A DNA stretch of 64,000 nt from positions 7,006,001 through 7,070,000 of the forward strand of contig CP136490.1 in NCBI GenBank assembly GCA_032768795.1, in the 5' to 3' direction. The stretch comes from Tremella fuciformis (taxonomy: Eukaryota > Basidiomycota > Tremellomycetes > Tremellales > Tremellaceae). A program made the translations under genes and the position numbers. The notes below the pieces were generated by a model. It was not told where the DNA came from. It did not search any database and saw only the letters and a program-made list of their open reading frames with translations. Below are positions 1 to 11,224 of this stretch, piece by piece (the first letter of the stretch is position 1; every line of letters starts with the position of its first letter).

Positions 1-1407
1 GAGCATCCTGTACAAGTGAGTCGCAAAAGATTCGCTGGGTTCGCAACGGCTCATGCGACAGGGAAAAGCTCAAGATTCCCGCCAATGTACTTGATGAGCT
101 TGTTAAAGGCGCCAACTCCGACATCCGCCAGGTGCTGAATATGCTCGCCACATTCAAGCTCGGTAAGAGAGCAGAGATGGATTTTGATACCGGCAAGGAG
201 ATGTCAGTGGCAGGTCGAAGTCTTGAGAATCGGCGCTGACGTGCCAGACTAAAGGTGAACGAGAAGAACACCATCATGACTCCCTTCACTATCATCGACA
301 AGCTCACCGGGCCTTATGCGTTCTCGGCGTCGAATCGGGAGACTCTCAACGACAAGGCCGAGCTGTACTTCCACGATTTTTCCTTTGTGCCCCTCTTCAT
401 GCAGGTGGGATGATGTTTTGTGAATTCGCCATGTGCTGATCTCAGGAACATTACCTGAAAACACAGCCTGCACGTGCGGCCAAGGAGGAAGGCCCAATGC
501 GAGATCTCAAGCATCTCGAGCTGGTAGTCAAAGCTGCCAACTCGATATCCGACGGGGATTTGATAGATCGCATGATCCATGGGTCCGAGCAGCACTGGTC
601 TCTTCTGCCCGTACATGCCTTTGCTTCGACCGTCACACCCGCCTCTCTGATATACGGCCCGAGCAGATCACAGAACGGTGGATGGGGCGGTCCTTCTTTC
701 CCTCAGTGAGAAATCAGCTGTGGATTCTGGGACTGGGACAGAGCTGATGGCCAGGTGGCTCGGGCAGAACTCGAAACAGGGCAAGCTTGGTCGGCAGCTC
801 ACCGATATCCAAATTCGTATGCGGTTACGCGTTTCTGGCAGTCGTCACGAGATCAGAGAACAGTACATGCCGATGCTGGCGACTCGACTTGTCCGTCCGC
901 TCATGGATCACGGGTCGGACGCGGTTGAAGAGGTCATCGAGTATATGGACGAGTACTTCCTCGGGAAGGAAGACTGGGACGCCTTTGTCGAGCTGGGCGT
1001 GGATAACATGAAAGACGAGACCGTCTTGAAGAAGATCCCGACGGCAGTCAAGACGGCATTCACGCGGCAGTGAGTATGACTGCGGTATTGCAGAATCAAG
1101 CCTGATAGTCAAGGTATAACAAGGCCGATCATCCCATTGCCTTCCACAAAGGAGATATGTTTGCGGCGTCAAAGAAGAAGATTGCGGATCTTGGACCTGC
1201 ACCGGATAACGAGGACGTGTTCGAGGTGAGTCTAAGCTGCATCTAAGTCCTTGTCTTTGCTGATTGGGTTAGGAAGACGAGCCTGTTGCAGACGAAGAGT
1301 CCGACAAGGCCGACAATGACGATGAGGAGGTCGACGATGTGGGCAAGGACAAGCTCATCAAGGCTGTCAAGCCGAAAGGCGCGGCGGCCAAGACGAAGAA
1401 GAAGTGA
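1..1407 (+). CDS. RFC1: Replication factor C large subunit, C-terminal part (5' end outside window)
   Basis: This is the 3' part of the gene for the large subunit of the RFC clamp loader, which opens PCNA and loads it onto primer-template junctions in the nucleus. The window opens in an exon (1-15) followed by a short GT-AG intron. The translated exons read KLKIPANVLDELVKGANSD, then IRQVLNMLATFKL, which is the RFC1 lid region after the AAA+ core. The RFC1 C-terminal domain follows (FTIIDKLTGPYAFSASNR, LYFHDFSFVPLFMQ, and a conserved helical stretch near 500-1070). The tail near 1275-1404 is acidic, then lysine-rich (AAAKTKKK), and ends at TGA 1405-1407. The AAA+ Walker motifs and the BRCT domain must lie upstream of the window. 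At least four introns of about 45-65 nt are needed. The family assignment is firm; exact splice sites were read by eye. Confidence 0.9.
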
Positions 1408-2134
1408 GAGGGAGCGGGTTGGGCTGCTTGGCGAGAGCCTGGTTCTTGGCAGATTAGCTCGTAAGCTCATGCCACCGTGCGGCATGCGTCGTCATGCATC
1501 TCTATGCACGCAACTAACCTCAACATCAGTTTCATACGTCATGATGTGGACCTGGTGAGGATGGCTTGCGCGTGAGCAGCCATTGTCGATCCGGCGAGCG
1601 CCACGACCGGCGCGTCTCGATTGCTGCACCAAGAGGCTGAGTGCACATGTGCAGGCTGATGAGTGGATGAAACAAGGGACAGCGATGCTCCGCGGCGCAG
1701 ACAGTAAGGCAAGGGTCGGCCAAGAATATCCAAGAATGCGCGTTTCATTTCCTGTGCGTCACTCTTTCACTCCAGCAAAACAAAGCAGCCAGGCAGACAG
1801 GCGGGAGCTACGGCCCGTAGGCTCTGTCTTTCTGGCTCTGGCTCTCCAAGCCGCGAGACAGGGAAGACATGGGGGGGAATAGGGACTGTGGCCGACGCGC
1901 CTGCCTTTTTAGAGTTCACGCGGAGGGAGACGAGATCGACATATACCTCATCCGACCGTTCAAGCCATCTTTTCTTGGCTGCTGACGGTTCAGGGAGGCT
2001 ATTGTTGTAGCTTTGCTGCAGGCTCTGCCAGAGCAGCACAGCTAGAGGAGAGAGAGAGAGGAACGCAAAGGAACCAGCCACCTGTTTATGTTCAGGATCG
2101 ATGCTGGCGATGGGTCATGCCTCGTGGCTAGGAA

Positions 2135-2162
2135 GCTGCTGGCTGCTGGCTGCTGCTGCTGC
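2135..2162. repeat. CTG-type microsatellite
   Basis: Imperfect GCTG/CTG repeats lie in the intergenic region upstream of the GH16 gene. There is no sign that they are translated. Confidence 0.7.
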
Positions 2163-3033
2163 GTCTTTGCTGGACAGTCGCTGCTTGACTTTGCACCTCC
2201 CATCTCCCTACTCTCCTCATCTCTGCTTCTCCACTCTACACTCGTTTGACCTCCTACCCTCCCAGCCAGTTCTTTGAAAGATCCCAGACCACAGGTGAGC
2301 GCAGTTCTCCGGTCCGAGGTGTCGGGCGGTTTGGTTCCAGGAAAGGAGGGCGAGGCGACGTCGAAGTGAAAGGACGTCGGTCTTCTGGCCGTCGGAGCGT
2401 CGCAGATCGCAGAGACGACGAGATCGGTGCGTTGCGCCATAGGCGAAAGGCCAAAGGAGCTGCGGCCAGACGCCGGAGATCGTCATTCATCCATCGCGCT
2501 TCGTGCGTTCTGGCGTCGGCTTGGCACGCCGGAGTGGGCGTTTCATCCACAATGCCGGGCAGCGTCCTTCGAGAGCGCAGTGTGATGGATGGATGGGGTG
2601 CGGAGAGACAGACAGGCTGCAAAGACTGTGATGATTGATGGACTACCGCTGACGCTGCTTCTCCTTGTCTCCTCGTCTCTTCCTCGCCTGCGCTTCTCCT
2701 CGCGCTGCCCTGCCCCGTCCCTGTCGCCCCGACTCCCTTCGACACTGTCTCAACCTCGACGCCATCACTACACCTCTTCACTCGGTCTGTCTACAATCGC
2801 GCTGCTCCCGAACGCCGTGGGAACGCCCTTCGCTGCTCCTTTGGACGAATTCGACCGCTGGAACGGTAAATCCCTACTGCTATTCTGGGCCGCTTCGCCC
2901 CTTCTCCGCCTCCTCGGCTCGACGCTCGACGCGCCGACTCAACGTGTGTGCCTGCTATTCACCTCACAGCCGGACCTGTAGACGCAGCGCGTTCAACAGC
3001 CGGACTCACCAGACCAGCCTTCACCGGTCACCG

Positions 3034-3041
3034 ATAAATAA
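3034..3041 (+). promoter_or_regulatory. TATA-like box of the GH16 gene
   Basis: ATAAATAA lies about 55 bp upstream of the ATG at 3095, a fitting distance for a TATA element with a short leader. This is a sequence match only. Confidence 0.4.
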
Positions 3042-3094
3042 CCAACCCCCGCCGTTGATATCGTCCCAGTGACAACCCCAGACAAACAGCGACG

Positions 3095-4539
3095 ATGCAC
3101 TACTCGAACGTCGTCCTTCCTCTCCTCACCCTCACCGCTGCCGGCGTAGCTGCTGCGCCCGGCGCGGGCAACCACCAGCCCCGCGGTGGCCACAAGGCCC
3201 ACGCCGCCGCTCGGCGCGAACACGTCCGCGTTGTCAAAGAGCGCGAGGCCGCTGCTGGTCAGCTTCAGGCGCCCCGCTCGGGCAAGAAGGGCAAGCGGCT
3301 CGTCAAGAAGAAGCGTGGCACTTGTCAGGTTGCCCAGGGGGTCAACTCGACCTCCTCTGCCTCTGTCGCCGACTCGACCGCCTCGTCCACCACTGCCATT
3401 GGCGGTAACGAGTGGGCCAACCCCAGCTCGGCGTCCACCACGACCACTTCGTCTGCCGCCGCGACTAGCACCTCCGCAACCAGCACCAGCAGCTCGGACT
3501 GGACCCTCGTGTCGTCTGTCGTGAGTCACCGGTCGATCAATCACGGTAGAACCATGCTGACGCGCAGTCCGGAAGCAACTTCTTCGACTCGTGGGACTTC
3601 TGGGAGTGGGACGATCCTACTCACGGCACTGTCGACTACCTGAGCTCGAGTGATGCCTGGAGCAGTGGTCTCGTGTCAATCAACTCGGCCGGCAACGCCA
3701 TCATGGCAGTCGACACCACCGAGACCGTCTCAACGGCCCGCAAGTCGATCCGTATCTCGTCCACGCTGACCTGGACCGGTGGTATGGTCTTGATGGACGC
3801 CGTGCACATGCCGACTGGATGCGGCACCTGGCCCGCGTGGTGGCAAAACGGCCCCAACTGGCCGTACGGGGGTGAGATCGACATTCTCGAGGGTATCAAC
3901 ACCTTCACCCAGAACCAGGTCTCCCTCCACACTGGCTCGGGCTGCTCAATTCCAAGCGACACCAACAGCAACCAGCTTGGTACGCTCACCACCGGCAGCT
4001 TCAACTCGTATGACTGCGCCTCGTACGACACGTCCAACCAAGGTTGCGGTGTTCGTGACGAGACCGGCGACAACTCGTACGGCTCTGCCTTCAACAACGT
4101 CGGTGGCGGTGTGTACGCCATGGTCTGGGCGAAAGACGGCATCAACGTCTGGTGGTTCCCCCGCAGCTCGATCCCGTCCGACATCACCAACGAGACCCCC
4201 GACCCGTCCAGCTGGGGCACTCCCGTCGCGTCGTTCTCTTCGGACACCTGCGACCCTTACACTTACTTCTACGACCACTACAACATCTTCGACACCACCC
4301 TCTGCGGTGACTGGGCCGGTGCTGACTCGGTCTGGAACTACGCCGGCTATGCCGGTCAGGACCAGAGCTGCGCCTCGATCACTGGGTACTCGTCTTGCTC
4401 CGATTATGTGTTGAACCAGGGCTCTGGATTCGCCGATGCGTACTGGGAGGTGCGTCATTCCTTGTGTCCCTGCAGTTGACGGGTCGCTGATTCGCAGGTG
4501 TCGTACGTCAAGTGGTTCAACTCGACCAGCCAGGTCTGA
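3095..4539 (+). CDS. Secreted glycoside hydrolase family 16 beta-glucanase
   Basis: Probable extracellular endo-1,3(4)-beta-glucanase acting on cell-wall or storage beta-glucans. Introns are 3521-3567 and 4450-4497, giving a predicted 449 aa. Residues 1-20 form a signal peptide (hydrophobic LPLLTLTAAGVAAA). A basic pro-region follows and ends at a Kex2-like KKKR site near residue 75. Next comes a Ser/Thr-rich linker (about 80-135), likely O-glycosylated, and then the GH16 domain. The catalytic motif GEIDILEG is complete: E245 is the expected nucleophile, with D247 and the acid/base E250. The flanking NQVSLHTGSGC and paired cysteines match the fungal Lam16A-type branch. There is no C-terminal hydrophobic tail, so no GPI anchor is expected. 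The exact substrate cannot be read from sequence. Confidence 0.93.
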
Positions 4540-5069
4540 GGCTCTCGCGAACCTCCTTTGACGACCGACGACCTTTCACGACGCTATATCACGAACTCCA
4601 TCTCGCAGCCCTCTTCATCCTCTTCGCCGTAACGATCTCCTGGCCGTGGCCTTTCGACCTCTTCATCTCTTGATTCCTGTGGACATTCGCCGCCCTTTCG
4701 ATACTACTACTGACCTGTTATTTTCGACCATCGTCTGCCTCTTTGATCGCCCCGTGTATGAGTTCCAGGAGAATCGTCGTGGGGTGTGGTGGGCGACATA
4801 TCCTCTGAGCTGATCTGAATGGGTGATCTGGTATTTGGTACTGGCTTTTCATACTCTCGTATAGTCCCGCGATGGCCTAGACGGTGCGCGTGGAGACCAT
4901 GCTTGAATGGAGTGTAGATGGATGCAAATGTTGCTGTAGACTCTACTCGTATACTCGTAATGGGCTAGTGGGTCCAGCGGCGAGCGCCGCCCGACCTGTG
5001 ACGCATTCAAAGTGAAAGTGCAGTCATTTCGAGACCTACAGGAGTTGACCAGTGACTGATCGAGTCAAG
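4540..5069. other. Intergenic, 3' UTR of GH16 gene and promoter of TMA20
   Basis: No gene is seen. The first half is pyrimidine-rich and probably 3' UTR. The second half has short direct and near-palindromic strings but no clear TATA box before the ATG at 5070. Confidence 0.5.
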
Positions 5070-6091
5070 ATGTTCAAGAAGTATGTCGCCAGCTGCTTTT
5101 TTGAGACCCGGAGCTGACATCCAGGTTCAACCCTCGGGAAGACGTGTCCGGGTCAACCTCGCTCAAGTCGTCTGTGCAGCGACACATCCGCACCTCGCTC
5201 ATCCAGCAATTCCCCCTGCTCAGCCAACCCGCATGGCGCGAAGTTCCAGCGGGAAGCGGGGCTGGCGCCCCCTCGGTACCCGAGGCCACAGATGACTCTG
5301 GTGCAGCTGAGTCGGCCGCAGCAGAGGTAGAGGAGGAAGAGGAGACCGGCAAGAAGGGAAAGGGGAAAGGAAAGGGCAAGGGGAAGGGGAAGGGGAAGGA
5401 GGAGAAGAAGAAGGGCAAGAAGAGGGACGAGGAGGATGTGGACGAGGGGGCTGAGGAGGATGGGGAGATGACTGTTCTCGATGAGATCTGGCCGAAGAAG
5501 GAGGCGTTGGGCTTGACCAAGTGGTGTGTCCGCCCCTACGCTTCCAACTCATACCTTGAGGTGCTGACTGTAGCCATGATCGGATATCCATCTATACGGT
5601 CAATGCCACGCCGCTGTTCTTCAATCACTTTGACGGGCCGCTCATCCCGACCCTGAAAGTCTTGCATAAATGTCAGCAGCTGGTTTGCGTGGCATGGGCG
5701 AGCTGACAAGCAGATCCGGATCTGCTCCCACATGTACAAATCGACCGGGGAGCCATTAAGTTCCTCCTCGGTGTGAGTCTGGAACTATACGAGGCGGTAC
5801 ACTGCTGACGGCAGGGCGCAAATATGATGGCCCCGGGTCTGCTTTCGCCTGGCGGCAGACTCCCTGACGGGCTGGACAAGGACGCATTGGTGGCTATACA
5901 TGCAGAGGGGAAGGAACATGCGTGCGGTATAGGCAAGATGACGGCATCGAGCGAGGAGATACGGAAAGCTGCAAAGGGCGTTGCTGTCGAGGTGGTGTGC
6001 TGGATCGGGTGAGGGTCATTGTTGACATGAGGGACTTTGGACGCTGATGACCAGCGACGACCTGTGGAAGGTCGATGAGATCGGCCTGTAG
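5070..6091 (+). CDS. TMA20: TMA20/MCT-1 family translation machinery protein
   Basis: Homolog of MCTS1/Tma20, which with DENR/Tma22 recycles post-termination 40S subunits and supports re-initiation in the cytoplasm. Six exons (5070-5080, 5125-5523, 5574-5671, 5714-5772, 5815-6008, 6055-6091) join in frame to 265 aa. The N-terminal domain begins MFKKFNPREDV, as in the family. The PUA-like half has ISIYTVNATPLFFNHFDGP, LLPHVQIDRGAIKFLLGAN and GVAVEVVCWIG. Known members are about 180 aa. The extra length is an inserted low-complexity stretch (about residues 47-125): acidic, then a KG repeat near 5355-5400, then acidic again, placed just before the conserved DEIWPKKE segment. The first exon has only 11 nt. 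It converges with the BTB gene 106 bp downstream. Confidence 0.93.
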
Positions 6092-6197
6092 TCCGGCATG
6101 CGTTGTAGAGGGGACGCTATCGCCTGAAAACTCTGCCGGTCACAAAGGGTGACTCGCGCGAGCGGAGCACCGATAACTGAGTTTGGCGAGCTTTAGG

Positions 6198-7051
6198 TCA
6201 ACTACGCACGAGGCTCAGAGTCTCAGTCTGATGCAACTCACGAGGTGGCTTGGCGCCTTGAGCTCTTACTGATGCGGGCGGCTTGCTGCCAGCCCTCGCA
6301 GTTGACGCTTCTTTCGCCTTTTTCTCCTGCGCGACGACTGGCGTGCGCAGATCCAGAAGTCCCGGAGCCAGGATGGCCCCGCCGTCTTTGACGGTGACCA
6401 GTGCTCTCCAGAGAGAAATCTGACACTCTTCCGGAAACCCGTCGACGAACCTCCGGAAGGTCGTGGTGTTCCGGTATATGAATGCCCAATCGTCGGGCCT
6501 CAACTCTTTGAGCACTCTATTGAGACCGTCCATCCAGCTGAGCAGCGCCAGATTGTGTGCGAGCTGAATGCGGGCAGTCGTCGTTCTGGCAGTCTTCAGC
6601 CACTGCGAGAGAGCGATCGTCCACAGCTGACTGGGACAGGCGAACTGCATGAGGAACTTGAGCAACGAGTGGCACTGCTTGAAGTCGAAGCGCGCGATGG
6701 TGTGCTGACTCGCTTCGACCAGCGGAATGTTAGCAAAGGAGATAATGGCCGCCAGGAGGGCAGAGCTGTAAGCCAGAGACAACTCGTTGTTCCCGGCCCC
6801 GCTCCCGCTCGCGCTGATACTGACACCGCAGCTCGCTGGCGGGAGCGAGAACATGTCGTCAAGAACGGCACTGCGCATTCAGCACGAAACTCGACGAACA
6901 TGATATCACGCTCACCTCAGAGCTCTCAGGCGGTGTCGGCTGGCTCCTAAGAGGACCCCTCTTCCGCGACCAAGATGACGTCGCTTGTCGGGTCATTGTG
7001 GAACTCGTGCCACTCGCGTCGGGCGTGTGTCGTGCTGCTCGCCTCGGTCAT
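6198..7051 (-). pseudogene. BTB/POZ-domain paralog 1, frameshifted
   Basis: First of three tandem minus-strand BTB paralogs. Exon 1 is 7051-6916, the intron 6915-6871 and exon 2 6870-6198, placed exactly as in the two paralogs upstream of it. Exon 1 starts with the shared REWHEFHNDP-T-SDVIL segment, but the frame is lost at a G run (plus-strand 6956-6959) and a stop follows at 6949-6947. One missing base accounts for this: joined exon length is 809 nt, one short of a multiple of three, and the frame after the run again matches the paralogs (LLGASRHRL). Exon 2 is fully open (VLDDMFSLPP, then the helical C-terminal half). It is either a recent pseudogene, a sequencing error, or a shorter protein started at an internal ATG such as 6878. 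BTB domains mediate dimerisation and often link substrates to Cul3 ligases. The role here is unknown. Confidence 0.75.
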
Positions 7052-7451
7052 GTCTTACGTGGAGTCATGTGTATTGGACCACAGCTAACAACTAGTCAAA
7101 CAAACAGTACCACGACTTTGCTGAGGAGTCAGTGCGAGGGCTTCTCCAGATCTCGATGATGGTTTTGAGACACCTTGACCTATATCCCTGTGTCTAGCAC
7201 AGGCTTGGCCCTTGAAACGCCGCTATCCCATCAACACGATCACGTCAAAGTGTCCGAGCTCGAGTGTGAAGCCGCTCTGCGTATGACCACGTCGAAAGGT
7301 GTGCATGCGGACTGGTCTGTTATACAACGTCAATACTGCACAACGAGGCTTGACGATCTTTGGGAGGGTGATCAAACGGGCGCTCCGCACGAGTGGCTTT
7401 TCTTGATAAGCAAATGCCAGGCTTAGGACCAAGGACGTACGCAAGGCGCTG
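7052..7451. other. Intergenic between BTB paralogs 1 and 2
   Basis: About 400 bp presumed to hold the promoter of paralog 1 and the 3' UTR of paralog 2. No gene or repeat is seen. Confidence 0.5.
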
Positions 7452-8210
7452 TCACAGTCTGGGCTTCTTTTTGGGCGACTCTACAGGCTTTTCGCTCTTC
7501 TTGGGCCCGGGAGGCGCCGTCCTTTTTGGCGAGACGGCGGTAGCAAGGTCTTTGAGTATCGACGGGAGGGTTACATGGCCTTGATCGACACGAATGATCG
7601 TTCGGAGCAGCTCCATCTGTTGGACCCCTGGAAAGCCATCGATAAAGCTCCAAAAGGTCGACGAGTTTGCGTAAACCTCGTCGAGATTGAGGGCGGAGAA
7701 GGCTTTGTCGAGACCGCCCGTCCATCCCCAAGAGGCGACCGCATGGATGATCGACACGCGGTCCTTGTGGGTGCGAGCCCGGTAACACCACTGATACAAG
7801 GTGAGATGCCATAGGTAGTCCGGGCACTCGAAAACGCGGAGGAAGCCAAGGAGTTGACGACATTGCTCGAAATGAAGGTGGGCAACCATATACTTGCTTG
7901 TTTGTTTTACCGGGCAGTTGGCGAACGTCAGAACAACAGCGAGGACTTCCGAACCGTAATCCATGTCAACTTCCTCGATCTCCCTTTTCTTCGGCGATGC
8001 AGATTTGGGTAGCGAAAACATACCATCCAGTACGGGGCTAGATTCAGCTGGACTCCGCTTTCATCAGCGCTACAGTACCTACCTGAGGCCTCCCAGACGG
8101 TGCCGGGTGGCACCCAGTCGAACGCCGTCGTTTGATCTGAAGTAGATGTCGGAGGTCGGGTCGTTGTGAAACTCATGCCATTTGACGGCAGAATTTTGAG
8201 TCTGCGACAT
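7452..8210 (-). CDS. BTB/POZ-domain paralog 2
   Basis: Two exons (8210-8083, 8037-7452; 45-nt intron) encode 237 aa. Residues 10-60 form the start of a BTB fold: KWHEFHNDPTSDIYF, then GVRLGATRHRL, then SPVLDGMFSLP, i.e. the strand/helix segment where a BTB protein binds its own chain. An acidic loop (EIEEVDMDYGSE) leads to conserved helices shared with the paralogs (FEQCRQLLGFLRVFECPDYL and STFWSFIDGFPGVQQMELLR). The C-terminus is basic (SPKKKPRL), a possible nuclear signal. No kelch, MATH, BACK or zinc-finger partner domain is recognised. The start is fixed by the shared MS-x-WHEFHND N-terminus. It belongs to a tandem trio with the genes on both sides; function unknown. Confidence 0.82.
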
Positions 8211-8599
8211 GATGAGGTCTGAGTGGGTGTTCAGAAGACGTCGAGTGGGGGAAAATAGCAGTTGACCTCTGTCGAGCTGGCGCTCAAGCCCGTCGTCAAG
8301 GTGACAGTCCATTTTGCGGAGCGTTCAGCCTCAATATGGGCGCCTTCCTTGACAACCGCCGAGCTGACTTGCTTCGTCCTCCGAGACCACCACGGGCGTA
8401 GTATGGGGAGGGCGTAGTATGGGGAGGATCCAGTCGCCGATGACAGAGGACGCAAAGGGACGTGGCCGGCTCCACCATCCTCTCTTCTCCAATCTGCGGC
8501 CCTTGAAGTCATCCACTTCTCGCCTCTTGTGCCGGGACCAGTACGGTCCTGACACAGGTTAGCGGCTTTCGCAAGCCGAAGTATGTTTCGCATAGCCAC
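8211..8599. other. Intergenic between BTB paralogs 2 and 3, with a 16-bp tandem duplication
   Basis: No gene is seen. A 16-bp unit starting GGGCGTAGTATGGGGA is repeated head to tail at 8394-8409 and 8410-8425. The rest is unremarkable promoter or 3' UTR sequence. Confidence 0.55.
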
Positions 8600-9372
8600 T
8601 CAGGTCCGCTGCTTCTTTCTGGTGCCCCCTCCTCTTGCATTCGCGCTGCCTCTGGCGCCGCCATTACTTCTCGCAGTCGAGATATCGGTCAATCCGTCGG
8701 GCAGAACGACTAATCCACGATTGACCCGGACCAGGGTTCGCAGCAGTTGCCTCTGCTCCGCTTCCGGGAACCCCTCGATGAATGCCCAGAACGTCAACGA
8801 GCTCGTGCTGATCTCGGCAAAGTCGGCTGGGGTAAGGTTGCTCAGAACGCGATTGAGACCATCGGCCCATCCCAGCGGTGCGATCGCGTGTGCGATGCTC
8901 ACGCGCTCCGCGCAGGTCGTTGCATACTTGAGCCACCTCGTGAGGGCGAGTTCCCGCAGCGCGTCCGGGCATTCGTACACGCGAAAGAAGTCGAGCAACT
9001 CCTGGCACTGCCTCGAGCTCAACGGGGCGACAACGCGCCTGTTGGCCTGCTCTAGAGGGTTGTTGGCGAACAACAGGACTGCAGCGAGGACATCGGAATC
9101 GTAGTCGAGGTCGACTTCCTCGACGTCCATGTGCAGCTCCCCTTCTCGCTTCACGACCGAGTGTGATGAGGGCTGCGCGAACATCTCGTGTAGCTTCGGA
9201 CTGTTGTCAGTGCTATCTGAGAGCTTGGGCCGCCTCACCTCAGTGCGGACAGACGATGTCGGCTGGCGCCGAGACGGATACCGTCTCCTGCCTTTAGGAT
9301 GACGTCCGAGTTGGGATCGTTGTGGAATTCATGCCAACGGATCGCCAAGGCCTCTTCTGCTTCCTCAGACAT
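8600..9372 (-). CDS. BTB/POZ-domain paralog 3
   Basis: Exons 9372-9239 and 9200-8600 with a very short 38-nt intron give 244 aa. The N-terminal BTB segment is the clearest of the trio: RWHEFHNDPNSDVIL, GIRLGASRHRLSALSPKL, HEMFAQP. An acidic loop (MDVEEVDLDYDSD) and conserved helices follow (RQCQELLDFFRVYECPDAL, SLTFWAFIEGFPEAEQRQLL), ending in a Gly/Lys/Arg-rich tail (GGGTRKKQRT). The intron sits at the same codon (Ser split AG|T or AG|C) in all three paralogs, so they arose by duplication of a spliced gene. It is divergent from MTG1 across 352 bp. Function not recognised beyond BTB. Confidence 0.82.
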
Positions 9373-9724
9373 GGTGAGCCCGTTGGAGCCGGAGCGTTGT
9401 CCTCTTAGTCTCATCCAGGGAGATGAAAGTTGAAATGCAAACCACGCAGAACCCAGATTTCATCGTGCCGTCAGCAAAATGGCCGTCAACTGCATCAGAT
9501 GTTCCGCAAGCCCGCCCTCAGCAGCATGGGGGAGCGCAAAGAGCGTGCATGCGTGTCTCTCGTCCATTCATGCATCCTGACCCTCCGGCCACTGGGCTAC
9601 TGAGTCGGAAAGACGACCGGAGACCACCTCCACTTGCAAGTCCACCCTCCCCAAATGTGGGCGTACATTTTCGCAACTGTCTCTCGTGCTTTCTAGGTGC
9701 TTAGACAAGGGGGGAAACAGGCGC
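9373..9724. promoter_or_regulatory. Divergent promoter region, BTB paralog 3 / MTG1
   Basis: 352 bp separate the two opposite starts. No clear TATA box or operator is visible. Confidence 0.4.
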
Positions 9725-11224
9725 ATGGCCCTCAAGAGCATGGCCTTCACCCCGCGGCCCTTCACATTCCCTTCGCGAACTCCATCATGGTTCCTCGGGC
9801 ACATGGCCCGGTCTCTACGCGAGTTACCGCCTCTTTTGGAGGACATCGACCTGGTCATTGAGGCCCGAGACGCGCGACTCCCCCTGACTTCTATCAACCC
9901 GACCTTCGACGAGATCCTGCGCAAGGCATGGAGCAGGAGCCGGAAGGGCAAGGAGCGGGCGGACGGGCAGAAACTCGTCGTGTATACCAAGCGTGATCTG
10001 GCGGAGGAACGATTCGAAGCGGTCAGTTGGCTAAGCGTCCAGAGTCAGCTTCGAGCTGACGTGCAAGCCGCTCAAGAAAGCCTTGGCCAAGCTTCAGAAC
10101 CAGGATGTGCTCTTTGCGCAGGCGCGGTCGGACTCTGATGCCCGGGCGGTTCTCCGACATATCGTGCGTGAGTCGTCCGTAATCTGGCGGCCAGGGCTGA
10201 GGGACAGAAACGGCCAAGACGAGCGAGGACGAGATCAAAGTGCTCGTAGTTGGCATGCCTAATGTCGGCAAATCATCTCTTCTGAACGCTTTGCGGCGCG
10301 TGGGAGTCGGCAAAGGTGAGACGGCACAGTACACGCTTCGTCTGACTGACGATGAGGCAAGGCTTTCCGTGTCGGCGCCGAAGCGGGCATTACCCGTCGA
10401 TTGACGGGCACGGTCAAGATCCATCACGAGCCGAATGTCTATGTGTATGACACGCCAGGAGTCATGGTCCCATACCTTGGCGGCGGGCATGATGGGGCAG
10501 AGAGGGGTCTCAAGCTTGCTTTGACAGGCGAGCCGTCCCCTTCGATCGAGAACAGTGATTGACGCGGACAGCTGGAATCAAGGATGGTCTTTTCGAGCGA
10601 GATGTCCTGGTTGACTACCTTCTCTGGAGGCTGAACACACGGCATACGGACCGTCAACCTGTGGCGCCCGACAGAGCGGTACTCGAAACTTCGTACATAG
10701 AGCAGCTCTCGCTGTCCTCTACCCTGGCCGAGCCGACGGACGACGTACACGAGTTTTTGCGAGCTATAGCGGATCGAATAGGCGCCTTGCAAAAGGGAGG
10801 TGAGAAGGATCTCGAAGCGGCTGCCGCATATCTCATCCGGTCATTTCGAGAAGGGAAGCTTGGACCATGGACTCTGGATGAGCTAGAGGGTGAACCCCAC
10901 CAATCGACTCTGGAAACGCTACATGAGGTGACTGTCGAAGGGGGCCCCTCGGATAACGAGAACCAGAAGGGGATCGACGAGACGGTATTGGACGCTGTTA
11001 GGTCGCATCTCGCCAGCACGGCCAGACAAACGGCCGATACGAAGGAGGGCAGGGGGATCTCGCTCTCACAGCAGAAGAAAGCAGATCTGAAGCAAAGGGG
11101 AGAAGACAGAGCTGCCAAGATGCGGGCTAGAGGGTTCGTGTCGTCGAAGCAGGGAGGATGGACTGCACCTAGACCTGGACTGCGAAGTGGACGACGGAGT
11201 AGAGCGCCCACAAGGCGGAGGTGA
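9725..11224 (+). CDS. MTG1: Mitochondrial ribosome-associated GTPase 1
   Basis: Circularly permuted GTPase of the YlqF/RbgA/MTG1 family, which acts in late assembly of the mitochondrial large ribosomal subunit. The permuted motif order is visible: G4 (YTKRDL) comes first near residue 96, then G1 (GMPNVGKSSLL, about 10255-10287), then G3 (YDTPGVMVP). The N-terminal GHMARSLRELPPLLEDIDLV (start of the fold) is family-typical. Introns are near 10022-10067, 10168-10207, 10316-10356 and around 10540-10570. The C-terminal part has the helical effector domain and then a basic, probably disordered tail (GRRSRAPTRRR). The start at 9725 (MALKSMAFTPRPF) gives a short basic N-terminus suited to import; 9740 is an alternative. 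It converges with the mitochondrial GluRS gene, so two mitochondrial translation genes are adjacent. Confidence 0.92.

Larger units (their letters stand above)
1408..3094. other. Intergenic region and long leader of the GH16 gene
   Basis: No protein with recognisable homology is seen on either strand. Open frames here are compositionally driven (Arg/Ser/Pro-rich) and lack conserved motifs. The stretch holds a CTG/GCTG microsatellite at about 2135-2162, a GA run near 2047-2062, and a strongly pyrimidine-rich plus strand from about 2650 to 2800, of the kind common in promoters and leaders of well-expressed basidiomycete genes. The 1.7 kb length is unusual for this gene-dense window, so a long or spliced 5' UTR for the downstream secreted glucanase gene is possible. 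Confidence 0.5.

Noticed and set aside
1408..3072. Several 100-175 codon open frames on both strands
   Set aside because: They overlap in different frames, are compositionally biased and have no conserved motif. They look like by-products of GC- and CT-rich DNA.
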